Source: Syncephalis plumigaleata
Taxonomy: Eukaryota; Zoopagomycota; Zoopagomycetes; Zoopagales; Piptocephalidaceae
Assembly: GCA_025201365.1 (NCBI GenBank)
Contig: JAIXMF010000007.1
Span: 496,001 to 560,000, forward strand
Direction: 5' to 3'
DNA: 64,000 nt
Shown here: positions 52,250 through 62,703 of the stretch, in pieces
How positions within the stretch are numbered: the stretch's first letter is position 1
Layout: the number at the start of each line of letters is the position of its first letter
Notes under the pieces: model-generated
The model's input: only the letters and a program-made list of their open reading frames with translations
Told to the model about the DNA's origin: nothing
Databases searched by the model: none
Made by a program: the position numbers and the translations under genes

Positions 52250-52500
52250 GCAAAAGGAATGCGATATAGCTATTAATATTCTATCATATCCATTATTAAG
52301 CTATGGCAAATACGCAAATGATGCAATGGAAGGGTTGAAGAGAAGTACGATTGGATTTAATTATTGTAAATGGGCAACAATGCACCAATAACTTGATGTA
52401 AAGTATGCATCTATTCGTAGATATTTACGTAACAACATGACGATAATGTAGCTAAAGAAAATAATCTCGTAGATACCATAGCTGTTTGTGATTGTGACTG
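52250..52500 (+). pseudogene. Decayed coiled-coil gene copy A
   Basis: Short pieces resemble the C-terminal end of the gene at 53410-54327: the equivalents of DAVIDTLSSALSDYGTYAKY, ...WITMQEELDASYASIRMYLHENL, and LIDTIVVY can be traced, but in broken frames with several stops. It is a strongly decayed tandem copy. Confidence 0.55.
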
Positions 52501-52832
52501 TTGAAGTGTCAATATGCCAGAGCATCTGTGCACTCCCCTTGGGTCCCTTTTAAAATCCCTACGCCCTTATTACTCTAACTGCTCCTGCGTTTCTAGTCTA
52601 GCAATTAACAGCGTAACTCAGCCACTTCTTTTAATTGCTTGCCACAGTTTCATTACTGGACTACGTACGCAAACGATCAATATAAATATTACTTCATTAC
52701 ACATACTGAATAAAGATTAATGACTTTTGACATCAAGCGCATACGTGTATTGCTTTTATATAATTGTACCAATTGAGTTACATCGTGTATACCAACACAG
52801 CACCGCTGTTATAATCACAATAGGGACAATTG

Positions 52833-53243
52833 ATGGAGCGTGAAGAGTACATAAAGGAGATTGCTGAGCTACATGCTCGTATTGATGAATATTCAGCAAA
52901 GTAAAAGGAGTACGATGCAGTTATCGATGTTTTATCACAAGCATTATCGGTCTATAACATACAAGCATATACAGAAAGGTTATTGGATAAATCTAATGAT
53001 AGATACAGATTTACTTTATGGGAAGCAGTGCGTCACCCTCTTACTATAGCTTATGCAAGTGCATTCGGATACTTGCATAACAGCCTGACGAAAAGTGTAC
53101 CTGAAGAGAAAAAATTTGTAGAAACCATAGCAGTTTATGATTATAACAACAATAACAACAATGACAATACAAGTCCTTCGCTAAATAAGGAGTCAGCTAT
53201 TAAATGGCAATGGTTACCTACATATTTTAATCTCATCTACTAA
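52833..53243 (+). pseudogene. Coiled-coil gene copy B, truncated, one in-frame stop
   Basis: Reads MEREEYIKEIAELHARIDEYSAK, then a TAA, then KEYDAVIDVLSQALSVYNIQAYTERLLDKS... and YASAFGYLHNSLTKSVPEEKKFVETIAVYDY. It aligns with residues in the last third of copy C, where the stop position is a CAA (Gln) codon: a C-to-T change explains it. The tail has an Asn run from AAC/AAT repeats. Lacks the long central coiled coil. Confidence 0.6.
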
Positions 53244-53409
53244 TCATCATTATTAGCTAATACGCTAGCTTCCTTCTATTTCTGTTTACTCAATAAACAG
53301 CCTTTATTATCTTATATTTATCTTCTTATCATGTCTTTTAAGGTAATGCGGTAAAGAAACAGCGTATATATTTACTTACAGGATGAACAAGTAGATAGGG
53401 CCGCAATAT

Positions 53410-54327
53410 ATGTATGAATTGCTTATTCTGAAGGGAATTCAAGCTACGAAGCAAGAAGTAACGAATGAGTTAAACTCAAAGGAAGAACAATTGATGGATG
53501 AAACAATAATTAATATGATGCTACAGCTGTTTGAAGAGAATGTTTAATTAAGAAATGAGCTGCTTGCGTTGAGATACGACTTGCTCGGATCGAAAGACGA
53601 GCAGATTAAATCGATGAAAGTCATTTGTGAATTGAGTTGCGAGAATGTTCAACTAAAGGAGCAACTTTCCATGGCTAAGGAAACGATCAAGGAGCAGGCT
53701 AGTCGCATAAATCAATTAGAAGAGAAGAGTCAACAACAACAGGAAATGAACAGCATTAAGCTTAGTACGTTGCAACAACAACTGGATAATGCTACTAAGC
53801 AGAATGAGATCAACGATATGGAGAAGCAACTACATCAAGCAAAGGAGGAGCTCAAAGAAGCACAAGAGAAGCATGCTAAAACCGAAGAGGAGCTCATACA
53901 GAAACAGCTAGAATTAGATAATTGTACAAAGGAAGTGGAAGGACGAGAAGAAGAGCTGGACAATAGGGAGGAGGAGCTGGATACACGAGAACAGTATTTG
54001 GATAAAAAGCACAAGGATGAAGTTACTAAGCTAAATACGAGTATTAATGAGTATTCATCAAAGCAAAAGGAATACGATGCAGTTATTGATACTCTATCAT
54101 CTGCATTATCCGACTATGGTACATACGCAAAGTATACAATAGAAGAGTCGAGAAAAAATTGGAATGGATTTAGTGATTGTAACTGGATAACTATGCAAGA
54201 GGAACTTGATGCAAGCTATGCATCTATTCGTATGTATTTACACGAAAACTTGAAGAATAGCGTATCTGAAGAGAAAAAGCTTATAGATACAATAGTTGTC
54301 TATAAGTATAATCACCAAAGCTCGTAA
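53410..54327 (+). pseudogene. Coiled-coil gene copy C, nearly whole, one in-frame TAA
   Basis: One frame runs from an ATG at 53410 (MYELLILKGIQATKQEVTNELNSKEEQ) to 54327, interrupted by a single TAA at 53545. After it come LRNELLALRYDLLGSKDEQIKSMK and a long Glu/Lys/Gln coiled coil (for example EKQLHQAKEELKEAQEKHAKTEEELIQKQLE). The C-terminal domain is non-coiled: YDAVIDTLSSALSDYGTYAKYTIEESRKNW ... VSEEKKLIDTIVVYKY. If translation starts internally (for example at Met 53617), about 237 residues remain. The family is unknown to me. Confidence 0.55.
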
Positions 54328-54691
54328 TTGATTAAGATGGCTCTTTGATATTACATTTGCTCATTATAATAAAATTATTGCTCTCTATCTAATGATATGT
54401 AAATGCTTCGTGTTAATTAGTAAATGTTTATTCTTACGCCTTAAAGATCATGACTGCATCCTGGCAGTTGTGTGAGCAAATCAAATTGCTAATATTCTTT
54501 TCTAATAAACCAGTTAACGCTTTATTTATAAGAACAAAAGCTAACGGCTAACATTGTTAGCCGGTTGGAAGAACTCTGGATATAGCATGTATAAGAATAA
54601 GAAATATTTTTATTTATTGGCTATAATGATACAATCTAGAATTAATACATATCATGAACAAGACTACAATCATCGATCGACGATGATTACT
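54328..54691. other. Convergent intergenic region
   Basis: About 364 AT-rich bases between coiled-coil copy C and the J-protein gene. An ATAATAAAA near 54366 could serve 3'-end formation. No gene seen. Confidence 0.5.
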
Positions 54692-55675
54692 CTACTCGTG
54701 ATCATCCGCGTAGACATGCGTCATAATGCCAAACATCATCGTTGCTCCTAGTACAGGTATTGTCAATAGTATAGACACCTCGATAGCCCGTCGAAGGAAC
54801 ACCGATTCCTCTTTCTGTAGGTTAATTCGATAATTTAGCTCATCTGCTACTTTTTGCGCAGTTGACCCATGAAATCGCGTCTTGACTCGATTGTAAGCCA
54901 TTCGATCATTGAATGGATCAAAGCTTCTATTCTCAGTATGCGTCTTGGTTCGCGATGTATCACTATTACTATTCTTGTTACGCTGATTGGCTTCGTATAG
55001 CCAGTTGGAGCGACGCCACATTCTATTACGCAGTTCGTCGCCACTCTGCGTACGGTAGATTGGACGTGTTGCTTCTTGCCATCGACGACGCTCAGTCTCA
55101 GAGGGACGCGAACGTTTGAATGGCGAGTAGCCACTTTGGCCAGCAGCCGCACCACCACCACTCCTTCGTGAAGCGGGCAACAAACGATTATCGTATTCGC
55201 GTCGTCGAGCAGGATGACCGATAACGCGATAGGCCTCCGATATCTGCTGAAACTTTTGCTTAGCTGTACGTATCGCGGATTCTCGTGTTTCAGCCGTCGA
55301 TTTGTTGGTAGTATGTTGAGCATTCAACCGATCCGGATGGAATTCAAAGCATAACTTGTAGTAACGCTTTTTGATAGCCACCTGTGTTGCATTAGACGGT
55401 ACGCCAAGTATATTGTAATAGTTTGGTTGTGCCGTCTGCGAATTACTATTGCTACTATAACACGCGTTTAGCGGTCTGAATTGCTTGAGAGAACAAACAT
55501 ATGGACAGGTAAGTAGATTATTGTTCAAAGTAGACTTTGCTTGCCACCTTGACATATACGAGACTTGTCTAGTATGCTGTATCCCGGTGGTTGCTATTCT
55601 TGCTGCATTATTAGTACAATTGGCAGCAGCAAGTGGCCAATGTGATAGCCGTGCAATACAACTACTGGTAAACAT
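54692..55675 (-). CDS. Mitochondrial J-domain protein, DNAJC30-like
   Basis: A single-exon gene of 327 residues. The N-terminus (MFTSSCIARLSHWPLAAANCTNNAARIATT) resembles a mitochondrial targeting sequence. The J domain starts at about residue 85: NYYNILGVPSNATQVAIKKRYYKLCFEFHPDRLNA...QKFQQISEAYRVIGHPARRREYDNRLL, with the HPD motif that stimulates Hsp70. A basic linker follows, then a C-terminal membrane segment IEVSILLTIPVLGATMMFGIMTHVY. J domain first and a membrane segment last is the DNAJC30 plan; that protein is linked to complex I and ATP synthase function. The third Fanzor-family element lies 61 bp upstream. Confidence 0.85.
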   Translation of the reverse strand: MFTSSCIARLSHWPLAAANCTNNAARIATTGIQHTRQVSYMSRWQAKSTLNNNLLTCPYVCSLKQFRPLNACYSSNSNSQTAQPNYYNILGVPSNATQVAIKKRYYKLCFEFHPDRLNAQHTTNKSTAETRESAIRTAKQKFQQISEAYRVIGHPARRREYDNRLLPASRRSGGGAAAGQSGYSPFKRSRPSETERRRWQEATRPIYRTQSGDELRNRMWRRSNWLYEANQRNKNSNSDTSRTKTHTENRSFDPFNDRMAYNRVKTRFHGSTAQKVADELNYRINLQKEESVFLRRAIEVSILLTIPVLGATMMFGIMTHVYADDHE

Positions 55676-55736
55676 TTCTTCTACTGATTAACAAAAGGGG
55701 AAAAGTGAGTATTGTCGTGGAAGTGAGTTTGTAGTA

Positions 55737-56294
55737 CAGGGTTTCTCCAACCGTTTAACATCTACTTTTATTAATACGTAATCTGCATATTCATTTGTTT
55801 ATTGCCATCTACATACTCTATTTACCTACAAGCATACGCTGCTTCTTCAAATAAACTGGCATACGTGTTCATGCACCCTTCCTTGCTCATTCCTTGCTCA
55901 TTCGTGACAACTCAGTCATTCTACTAGTTACTGCTTGTTTATTACATTGTTTATCGTGTATTCTATTTGTTCACTCGTTGCTACTCCTATGCACTCAATT
56001 GTAAGCATTATCAATATAGTTAATCTATCATACTAGTTTATTACTACTTGTAAGTACATGACATGGCAATATCCAACTATACTAGTACACTTGTATCGTC
56101 TACCTTATAGAATTGATGATGATAGTTATCGCTATCAATGAAGGATCCATTACTAAATTGTTATTGTTATTATTATCATGCTGTATCAATTGGTATTTCT
56201 ATGATAATAATGGTGTTAACAATTGTGTTAATCTATTTATTAATAAACTGCAAATGGTAAAGGATAAATGCGCTCACTGGCTGGAGAAACTCTG
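55737..56294 (-). mobile_element. Third, Fanzor-less member of the element family
   Basis: A 558-bp element with ends CAGGGTTTCTCCAACC and (reverse complement of the other end) CAGAGTTTCTCCAGCC, flanked by TA on the left and CA on the right. Most of its body (about 55790-56275) matches 22795-23290 of the full element in order and at high identity, including the CCATCTACATACTCTAT, AAGCATTATC and GGTGTTAACAATTGTG stretches. It has no Fanzor codons. The TIR core has drifted from CCATCCAATTTGCGC to CCAGCCAGTGAGCGC, so it belongs to a related subfamily. It is non-autonomous. Confidence 0.8.
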
Positions 56295-57017
56295 CAATAA
56301 CGACTATCGCTTACTAGTATCTATCAAATTAGCAAAGTAGCAATGATTCATATGAGTATTACTGATAGATTAGCGTGGTCACATGTACGCATTGTAGGGC
56401 AAACCATTGCTTGCATGGCAAATTCCCATTACAGCATGGCTAGTATAGGCGGGGATGGCATGCTCGCAAAGGTTGTGTACACGCATTTCAAAGGTGGCAA
56501 TTCAAAGAATGACTGTTTTCCCTAACGTCATCCACCCAAGATTTCTCAAACTAAACGTTGACAGGCGTACAAGTGTTTGCTCGCCAGTTGCCTGTCATGA
56601 TAGCAATTATAGTATTACTTTTCTATATTCAATAAATCAGCATTATGATGATAGTATAATGATATCTAGCTGTATATTTCAATATTGCCTAGCTTCATCG
56701 CTACACGTATCTCAATACAAATGCCGCATTGTTTGTTAGCAATCATGTCTAAATGATGAGCCACGAAGACCAAGGATTGACCCAGTAATTTAGGCCTTTG
56801 TGGCCCGGGAGTTCTTGCCCATTAGTTTTGACGGTGGGAATAGCCGAACATACCTTAAGCTTTAAATAGTCCCATTCAACATGTAGCTTTAGTCAACTTA
56901 CTCGTACATTTAGCATTTATCTTCTTTCTTGCATATCAGCAATCTTTCATTATCTTTACTGCATTCTGATTCTTCTCTTTCTCTTAGCATTTTCATTGTT
57001 GTTATCATAGCATTACC
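56295..57017. promoter_or_regulatory. Promoter region of the micro-exon gene
   Basis: About 720 bp with no supported gene. A CTTTAAATAG stretch near 56860 could be a TATA-like element about 155 bp before the start. The leader is pyrimidine-rich (TTCTTCTCTTTCTCTTAG near 56970-56987), which might end a 5'-UTR intron. Confidence 0.4.
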
Positions 57018-58033
57018 ATGAAGTTCTCCACTGCCAGCATTGTTGCATATGTCGCCGTCGTCGCCGTCGTCCTAGCCGGTACCACTACCGTTGAGGCAAA
57101 GCCAATACTGAATCGTCGAGGTGTGTGACTACAATAACTTGTTCATCAATCCTGTTTACAATGTAATCTAACTCACCTAATAACCTCTATTTATTAACTA
57201 ATAGAACGTAAGCCATACATAGATATGTAGTTGACGTTGTAATAGACCTCTTTGCTAATATACAATTATTGCTCTTATCATAATGGATATCATCCAATCG
57301 ATAGCTCGTAAGTAGAGTGGGCTCGATGAATAGACAAGAAAACATTAACGATTTACCTTTATTGTACACCCCATTGATCCTACTCGAGTATAGTCAGTAA
57401 GTGACACTGCATCCAACTTGCTCTATCTGGATTGTACTAAATGACCACATCCTACTTGGTGATACAAATGGTATTAATAGGATTTTGTAAGTTCCTTAGA
57501 ATGCATATACACATCTAAATTTATTAACGTTGTGTGAATAGCTTGTAAGTGATACAGTAGCTATTGCAATGTATACGTTTAGTAATTAATATCCGTTGCC
57601 TATATCGTTACTTCATCAACAGTATGTAAGTATTCCTATGGCATTTGGCATTCCTATACTAATACTTTATCAACTATTACGCATCTACTTCATACTAGTC
57701 GGTAAGTGATAATAATAGCTGATAGCTTGTCTAATTCACTAACAATACAACATTCTTTCATTTATTGCTAATTATCTCGAGTATAGGTCGTAAGTGTTTA
57801 TACCAAGTGATTGCCTTAATACTAATCCTTCTCTTCATTATCACGCTTATCATCCGATAATCATTAGGCAGTAAGTTGCAATGTTATAGCGGTACTGTTA
57901 TTGCCAGACATACTAACAATACATTATTATATTCCTATACCTAACAGTATGTGAGTATCAATGTAGCGCATATTATGTTACACGTACACTAACAAGCTAG
58001 TCCATTGTTTATTGTATGTTTGTTTCGATAGAA
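57018..58033 (+). CDS. Secreted peptide precursor assembled from consecutive 3-nt micro-exons
   Basis: Exon 1 (57018-57120, 103 nt) encodes MKFSTASIVAYVAVVAVVLA plus GTTTVEAKPILNRR and one extra base. The signal peptide is strong and Arg-Arg is a Kex2-type site. Ten micro-exons follow: AAC 57205-57207, CTC 57305-57307, TCA 57394-57396, GATTTT 57481-57486, CTT 57542-57544, TAT 57623-57625, TCG 57699-57701, GTC 57787-57789, GCA 57868-57870, TAT 57948-57950. The last exon starts at 58032 with AAAG. Every intron (55-97 nt) starts GTAAGT, GTAAGC, GTGAGT or GTGTGT, ends AG, and most have CTAAC/CTAAT/TTAAC upstream of the acceptor. Splicing all gives EPLRFSLFGRI after the Arg pair, and a stop from T + AA. 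Total 45 residues. The family is unknown. Confidence 0.85.
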
Positions 58034-58562
58034 AGGTATTTGCCCATCAATTAATAGCCACACATTAAACTAATAGCTCATGCATTACTTTTAGGAATCA
58101 AGATTATTAACGTAGCAAGCTTCGATCGATTAGAAGGAGGGAAATATTTGACACATACCGCCACTTGGCGACCATTTTCCACTTCATCGATGCCGTGTAT
58201 ATCAAGTTTTCCATTGTGACCAAATAAACCAGCTGCTTCTATAAGCTTGTCATTCATTAATAAACACATTGTATTGATTGTATCTCAAATGATTGATAAA
58301 GCCAATGTGTATATGTGTATATTGAAAACAGACAATGTTATTTTTATTTATAAATTACTAAGACAAATGGTTAAAGTATAGTTATCGCATAGTCTGACAC
58401 CTTGCTTTTGTATAGACAAGATAGTGGTCATTGCGTATATGTAAATGTAGATGAAAATGTAGATGTAGATGGAATGGGCTGCTTAAAAATAAAAGTAGAG
58501 GAAGGGAAAGGAAAGGAAAGGAGGAGGTATGTAAACTGAAATAATACTGAAACAGGTAAATA
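58034..58562. other. Region between the micro-exon gene and RasGEF 2
   Basis: About 530 bp. It should contain the 3' UTR of the micro-exon gene, possibly with another intron (GTATTT at 58036 to a TAG near 58073 or 58094). A 63-codon minus-strand ORF at 58078-58269 (containing KLDIHGIDEVENGRQVAVCV) has a coding look but no family I recognise, and was left uncalled. Confidence 0.4.
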
Positions 58563-61500
58563 TTAAACGGCATTCTTTTCACGATTTTTGTTCAAATTAT
58601 GTGCACGTCTTCCTAACTTATCATGGCCACGTAGTTCCGCGAGTGTTAACGAGCAGTAAGCATCGAATGTGGCAACAGCGGTGGGATTCGATGGATTGTC
58701 CGCTCCGGCGCCGTTTGGCCCTAATTGAACGCGACTACGCGGTGCATTCCGATTAAGTGACGAGGCGCGTGCGCGTGGTGTCACATCAGTTTCATTCGAG
58801 ACGTTCTCATTGCTGGTATTCTCTGGTCCCGCACTAGAGCAATAACGTAAAGTAATGATGTCAATAATGTGCACATCGTTATATGACGTAGACATTGCAT
58901 TTTGTACTTACTTTCGTTGTTCCAATCGCAAGCTGGCAAAGTAGAGCTTCTCGGGATCGCCGTTCGTTTCAGAGTTCTCTAGCAAGCGGCCTAAAAAGCT
59001 TTGCAATCTTGGTAGCGGCTGCGTTTGAAATGGCGACGATTGAAAGCGTTCAATTTCCATGATAAGTCGCATACTTTGCAAGTATTTGTGGAATGGAATA
59101 CGCGGCTCATTCGACATCGGTTCAGGTGATGTTGCGCCGTTGTCCATGGTGGGTCGACGTACCGGAATAGTCGGTGAGCTAGCATCATCGATAAAGGTCA
59201 AATCGCGTAGATATAAACCTATCAACAAGTAGTTAGTACATACACATACATATACATGTAGAGCAATAATGATTAGTTTACCTAAGAATGGAATACAAGG
59301 CAGTGCTATCTCACGTAGTGTTTGTCGATAGGTGGCACAGTTTCGACGATGATCAAAAACATCACGCAAATGGGTGAGTATTGCAATGTTACGTTTAGAA
59401 ATCAGCTATTTGATAATGATATATACATATACGTATATACATATTGGTTAGCAAGTATTACAATAAATAGTTATTCATCGTGGTAAACTCACCTTCCATG
59501 TGCGAGATAGTCGTTCCAATACCGAGGAATCCAATGCTGTGATAATGGCAAGAACCGCGTCTAGATTACCCAATTTGAAACAGGCATCGGCCAATTTGAT
59601 GAAATAACGTAGAATCTCTGCACGTCGCTTAAGATCCGCCTCAAATATAATAGTCTCCGTAACCCATATTGTCAACTAGATGTAACATTATTGTTATTGT
59701 TAATTACAACTCATTGAACTGAACTGGTGTACTCATCAAATGATCGCTTACCTGACGTGTAAATGCCACTACCGCTTTGACGTTAGGCGAAATAGTGTCG
59801 TCTTTCTTCGAGAATGCTTGACCGATAAGCTCGTGTGGTTCAATAAGTACGAACAAGTCCCATTCCATCAGTGTTATCTGGTTGGCCAACTCGGTTGGTT
59901 CAATGTCGAATAGCGTTAGAATACCGCTGAGTGGTGCAGCCACCGCACTTTGATGATCGAGATTAATTGAACGACGATTGCCATCGGCGGCAGAAGAGGG
60001 ATTGATCGTCCATATTGGTCGTGGTGATATGGGTCCTCCATGTCGAGTGCGTTTAACCTATACAGATATGTATATAATAAAGCATAAATGAATTAGTTAA
60101 CATTGAATGAATAAATAAATGAATAAATATATCTGTATCTATACCTTTTCTTTCATGGCAGCTAGTAGTCGTTTTGCTAGAAGCGGTGACATATGCATTA
60201 CTGGGCCGGCTACAAATCGTTTTAAATCCCTTAGACAAACTGTATCCTGCTTAGCATCCCAGTAGGATTCAAGCCATAATTTAACGATATTAAATACGCT
60301 ATTATCCGCTAAATGTTAGTAATCATTCATCTTGTTCTGTATATGTATACGTGTGTATTCTTACCGTAGACGTACTGGTACAAGTTTCTTATCGAGCCAT
60401 GTCTTGCATTCCTCGTTGTTTAGATTAGAGGGTGGCTTAAGCGCATAGCGTAGATACAACAACTGTGCGAACTCCTCCGGCTTACAAAATAATCGAAAAC
60501 AAGTCAGGAATGTTCGAGTGAATAGGGCGTCGGCAATACTGTCGTGTGGCGTCAACTGATCGACTAGTGCGCGTAATGTTCCCGATGAGACTGTTCCCTC
60601 CATGTTGTACATAAGATCCATGGGCGTGTGCTCATTCTTAAGGAACCACGGAGTGAACGGTTGTTCTGCGGCTGCCTTGGCCACTGCATGCTCGTCTACA
60701 CCAAAGAACTTTGACGCCTTACGTCGATAGGGCATTGGCTGTGGAGTTGCCGCCGCTATCGTATCATCCTTGAACACATCCGGTGAATTGAGATTGACTG
60801 GCGGTGTCTGTGGACTGAGACCACCACCACCACCACCACTACCCTGAGCTAATGGAGCCGGTGTTAGATTTGGCGTGCATCCCGGTTGAATCATCTCTTC
60901 AAACGTAGCAGCAGCCCGTGTTGCTTCACCCGGTGTTATATCCTCTACCCTTGGTATAGGAGATAAGAATGACTCTGGATCATTGCTATGCTCCTCTGCC
61001 ATCACATCATCCGCTATACTATCCGCCATAGAAGTGGTGAACATACTCAAGTCAAGTACAGGCGTTGAAATAAACTCTAAATCCGTATTAATAGCACTTG
61101 GTATGTGTGCATGACGTGATGCTCGTTTTGCGGTCTTTTCAGTTGAACTAACAAGCGTGGTTGCTGCTGCTGCTGCTACTGTAGTAGTTGTAGTAGTTGT
61201 AGTAGTGTCTTCTGTAGCATCTACCAATGGCATAGATGGCATCGGCGGTAGAACACCAAATTTATTCGATGATAGTATTTGCGCACCAAATGGTTGCATA
61301 GTCACTGATTTTCTAGATGGCACGAGTACAAATGTATCGCTACCAAACTTTGATTTATGTTTATCTTCCGCTGTAGTGGAATCGCTATTATTGTTATTGC
61401 TGTTGTCGTCGTTATCATAGATTTGAGTAAATGACAAGTTACTGTTAGTGTTGCTACTTTGTTCATGCGTAGCAGTAGCAGTAGCAGTATTATCACGAAA

Positions 61501-62703
61501 ATGGCGCTTTCGTCGAATAGGCTGCTTGTTCGATTTCTTCGCCGGTGAAGGTGGCACTGGAAAGCTATCCACTAACCGATTGATTTGTGCCTTATCCTTT
61601 TGATGAGCGTACGATGAATCCGCTCGATAAGCACTGTCGAATGAGTCAGCGCCCGATTGTGCTGTATTTGTCAGGCTTCTTGGTATAATATTCGGCGAGT
61701 TTGACTGCGACGATGGACACGAGCCGTTCGAGTTATTGAGTAATAAAGGCGAGGACGGCGTAGAGGCCGAGTGGTGTTTAACGTGAATATCCGCGTCGAG
61801 TCTCTGACTAGTAATGGCGGAAGGATGAGAATTTCCCCCAGTAAGATCATCACGCTCGGATCCCTGCGGTAATGGTATGGGTGGTGGCGATGGTGCTGCC
61901 GACGCGTGATATGAGAGACGCTGTATTAGGCGCTCGGTCGATGGATGTTTCGTTGATCCTTGGAACGACTCTTCGAGCGATTCTTTTGCTTCAGCGTGGG
62001 TAATCCAGCCTTGAGCTAGTTGTACCATCTTCAGTTGATGCACCAACTCGGCCGAACCAGCAGTTGCCGCCTTGGGACGATTGCGCCTAGTTACAACTCG
62101 TTGAGGCAGTCCAGGGCCATTGATAGTATTGCTTATGCCTGTGCCTGTACCTGTGCCTGTACCTGTGCCTGGACCTGTGCCTGGACCTGTGCTTGTACTT
62201 GAGCTTGTACTGTAGTTGGCACTTCCATCTGCATGCGTCTTCTCCTGCATACGCATGCTAGCGAGTAGGTTAGGCTCCACTGACTGTGCACGCTCCATCT
62301 GTTCGAGTAGGATTTGTGCTTCACTGCGTCCGCTATATCGATTATCCTCGTCAAGTAATGCATCGGTTGTATAGCCGGCAAACGACCCGGCTTGCACACT
62401 TGATAGTATCGGTGAAACGGCCATATAAGTTGGTTTAGGTGATCGTTGTTCTGGTAACGCAGAAGGAGTAGACGCAATAGGCATGGATGAGAATGCATCT
62501 GCAATTGTCGCAGATTCTAACATATCATCAAGCGCATAATCCGTATGGTTGGCGTGTGTAGTCGATGCAGCGTCATTATCATTACCGGTATCTTTCATTA
62601 TATTGACTCCAACTAGTGAAACGGCACTCTTTGTATGCGTAGCTGTAGAGAAGGCCAGCATGTTTGTTGACGCTTGGTCAAACTCTGATCGATGATACTC
62701 CAT
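58563..62703 (-). CDS. RasGEF (Cdc25 domain) protein 2
   Basis: Starts MEYHRSEFDQASTNML at 62703; a longer frame would need a GTG. The first exon is very long (about 780 codons) and mostly disordered Ser/Thr/Pro sequence with low-complexity tracts. The REM domain follows (MDLMYNMEGTVSSGTLRALVDQLTPHDSIADALFTRTFLTCFRLFCKPEEFAQLL), then the RasGEF domain: DIEPTELANQITLMEWDLFVLIEPHELIGQAFSKKD, ILRYFIKLADACFKLGNLDAVLAIITALDSSVLERLSRTWK, ALPCIPFLGLYLRDLTFIDDA. No SH3 domain is seen. It is paralogous to the gene at 45227-49801 but diverged. The C-terminus ends NLNKNREKNAV. Confidence 0.93.
62135..62208 (-). repeat. CCTGTG minisatellite encoding Gly-Thr/Gly-Pro repeats in RasGEF 2
   Basis: Hexamer-like units CCTGTG/CCTGTA/CCTGGA repeat about ten times. 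On the coding strand they encode alternating Gly-Thr and Gly-Pro pairs in the disordered N-terminal region. Confidence 0.85.

Noticed and set aside
52833-54327. TAA read as glutamine (altered code) because copy B has TAA where copy C has CAA
   Set aside because: All other genes in the window use TAA, TAG and TGA as normal stops; simple C-to-T decay explains it.
58078-58269. 63-codon minus-strand ORF with GKLDIHGIDEVENGRQVAVCV
   Set aside because: It looks somewhat coding, but I found no family and no flanking exons; it overlaps the likely 3' UTR of the micro-exon gene. Left as a note only.
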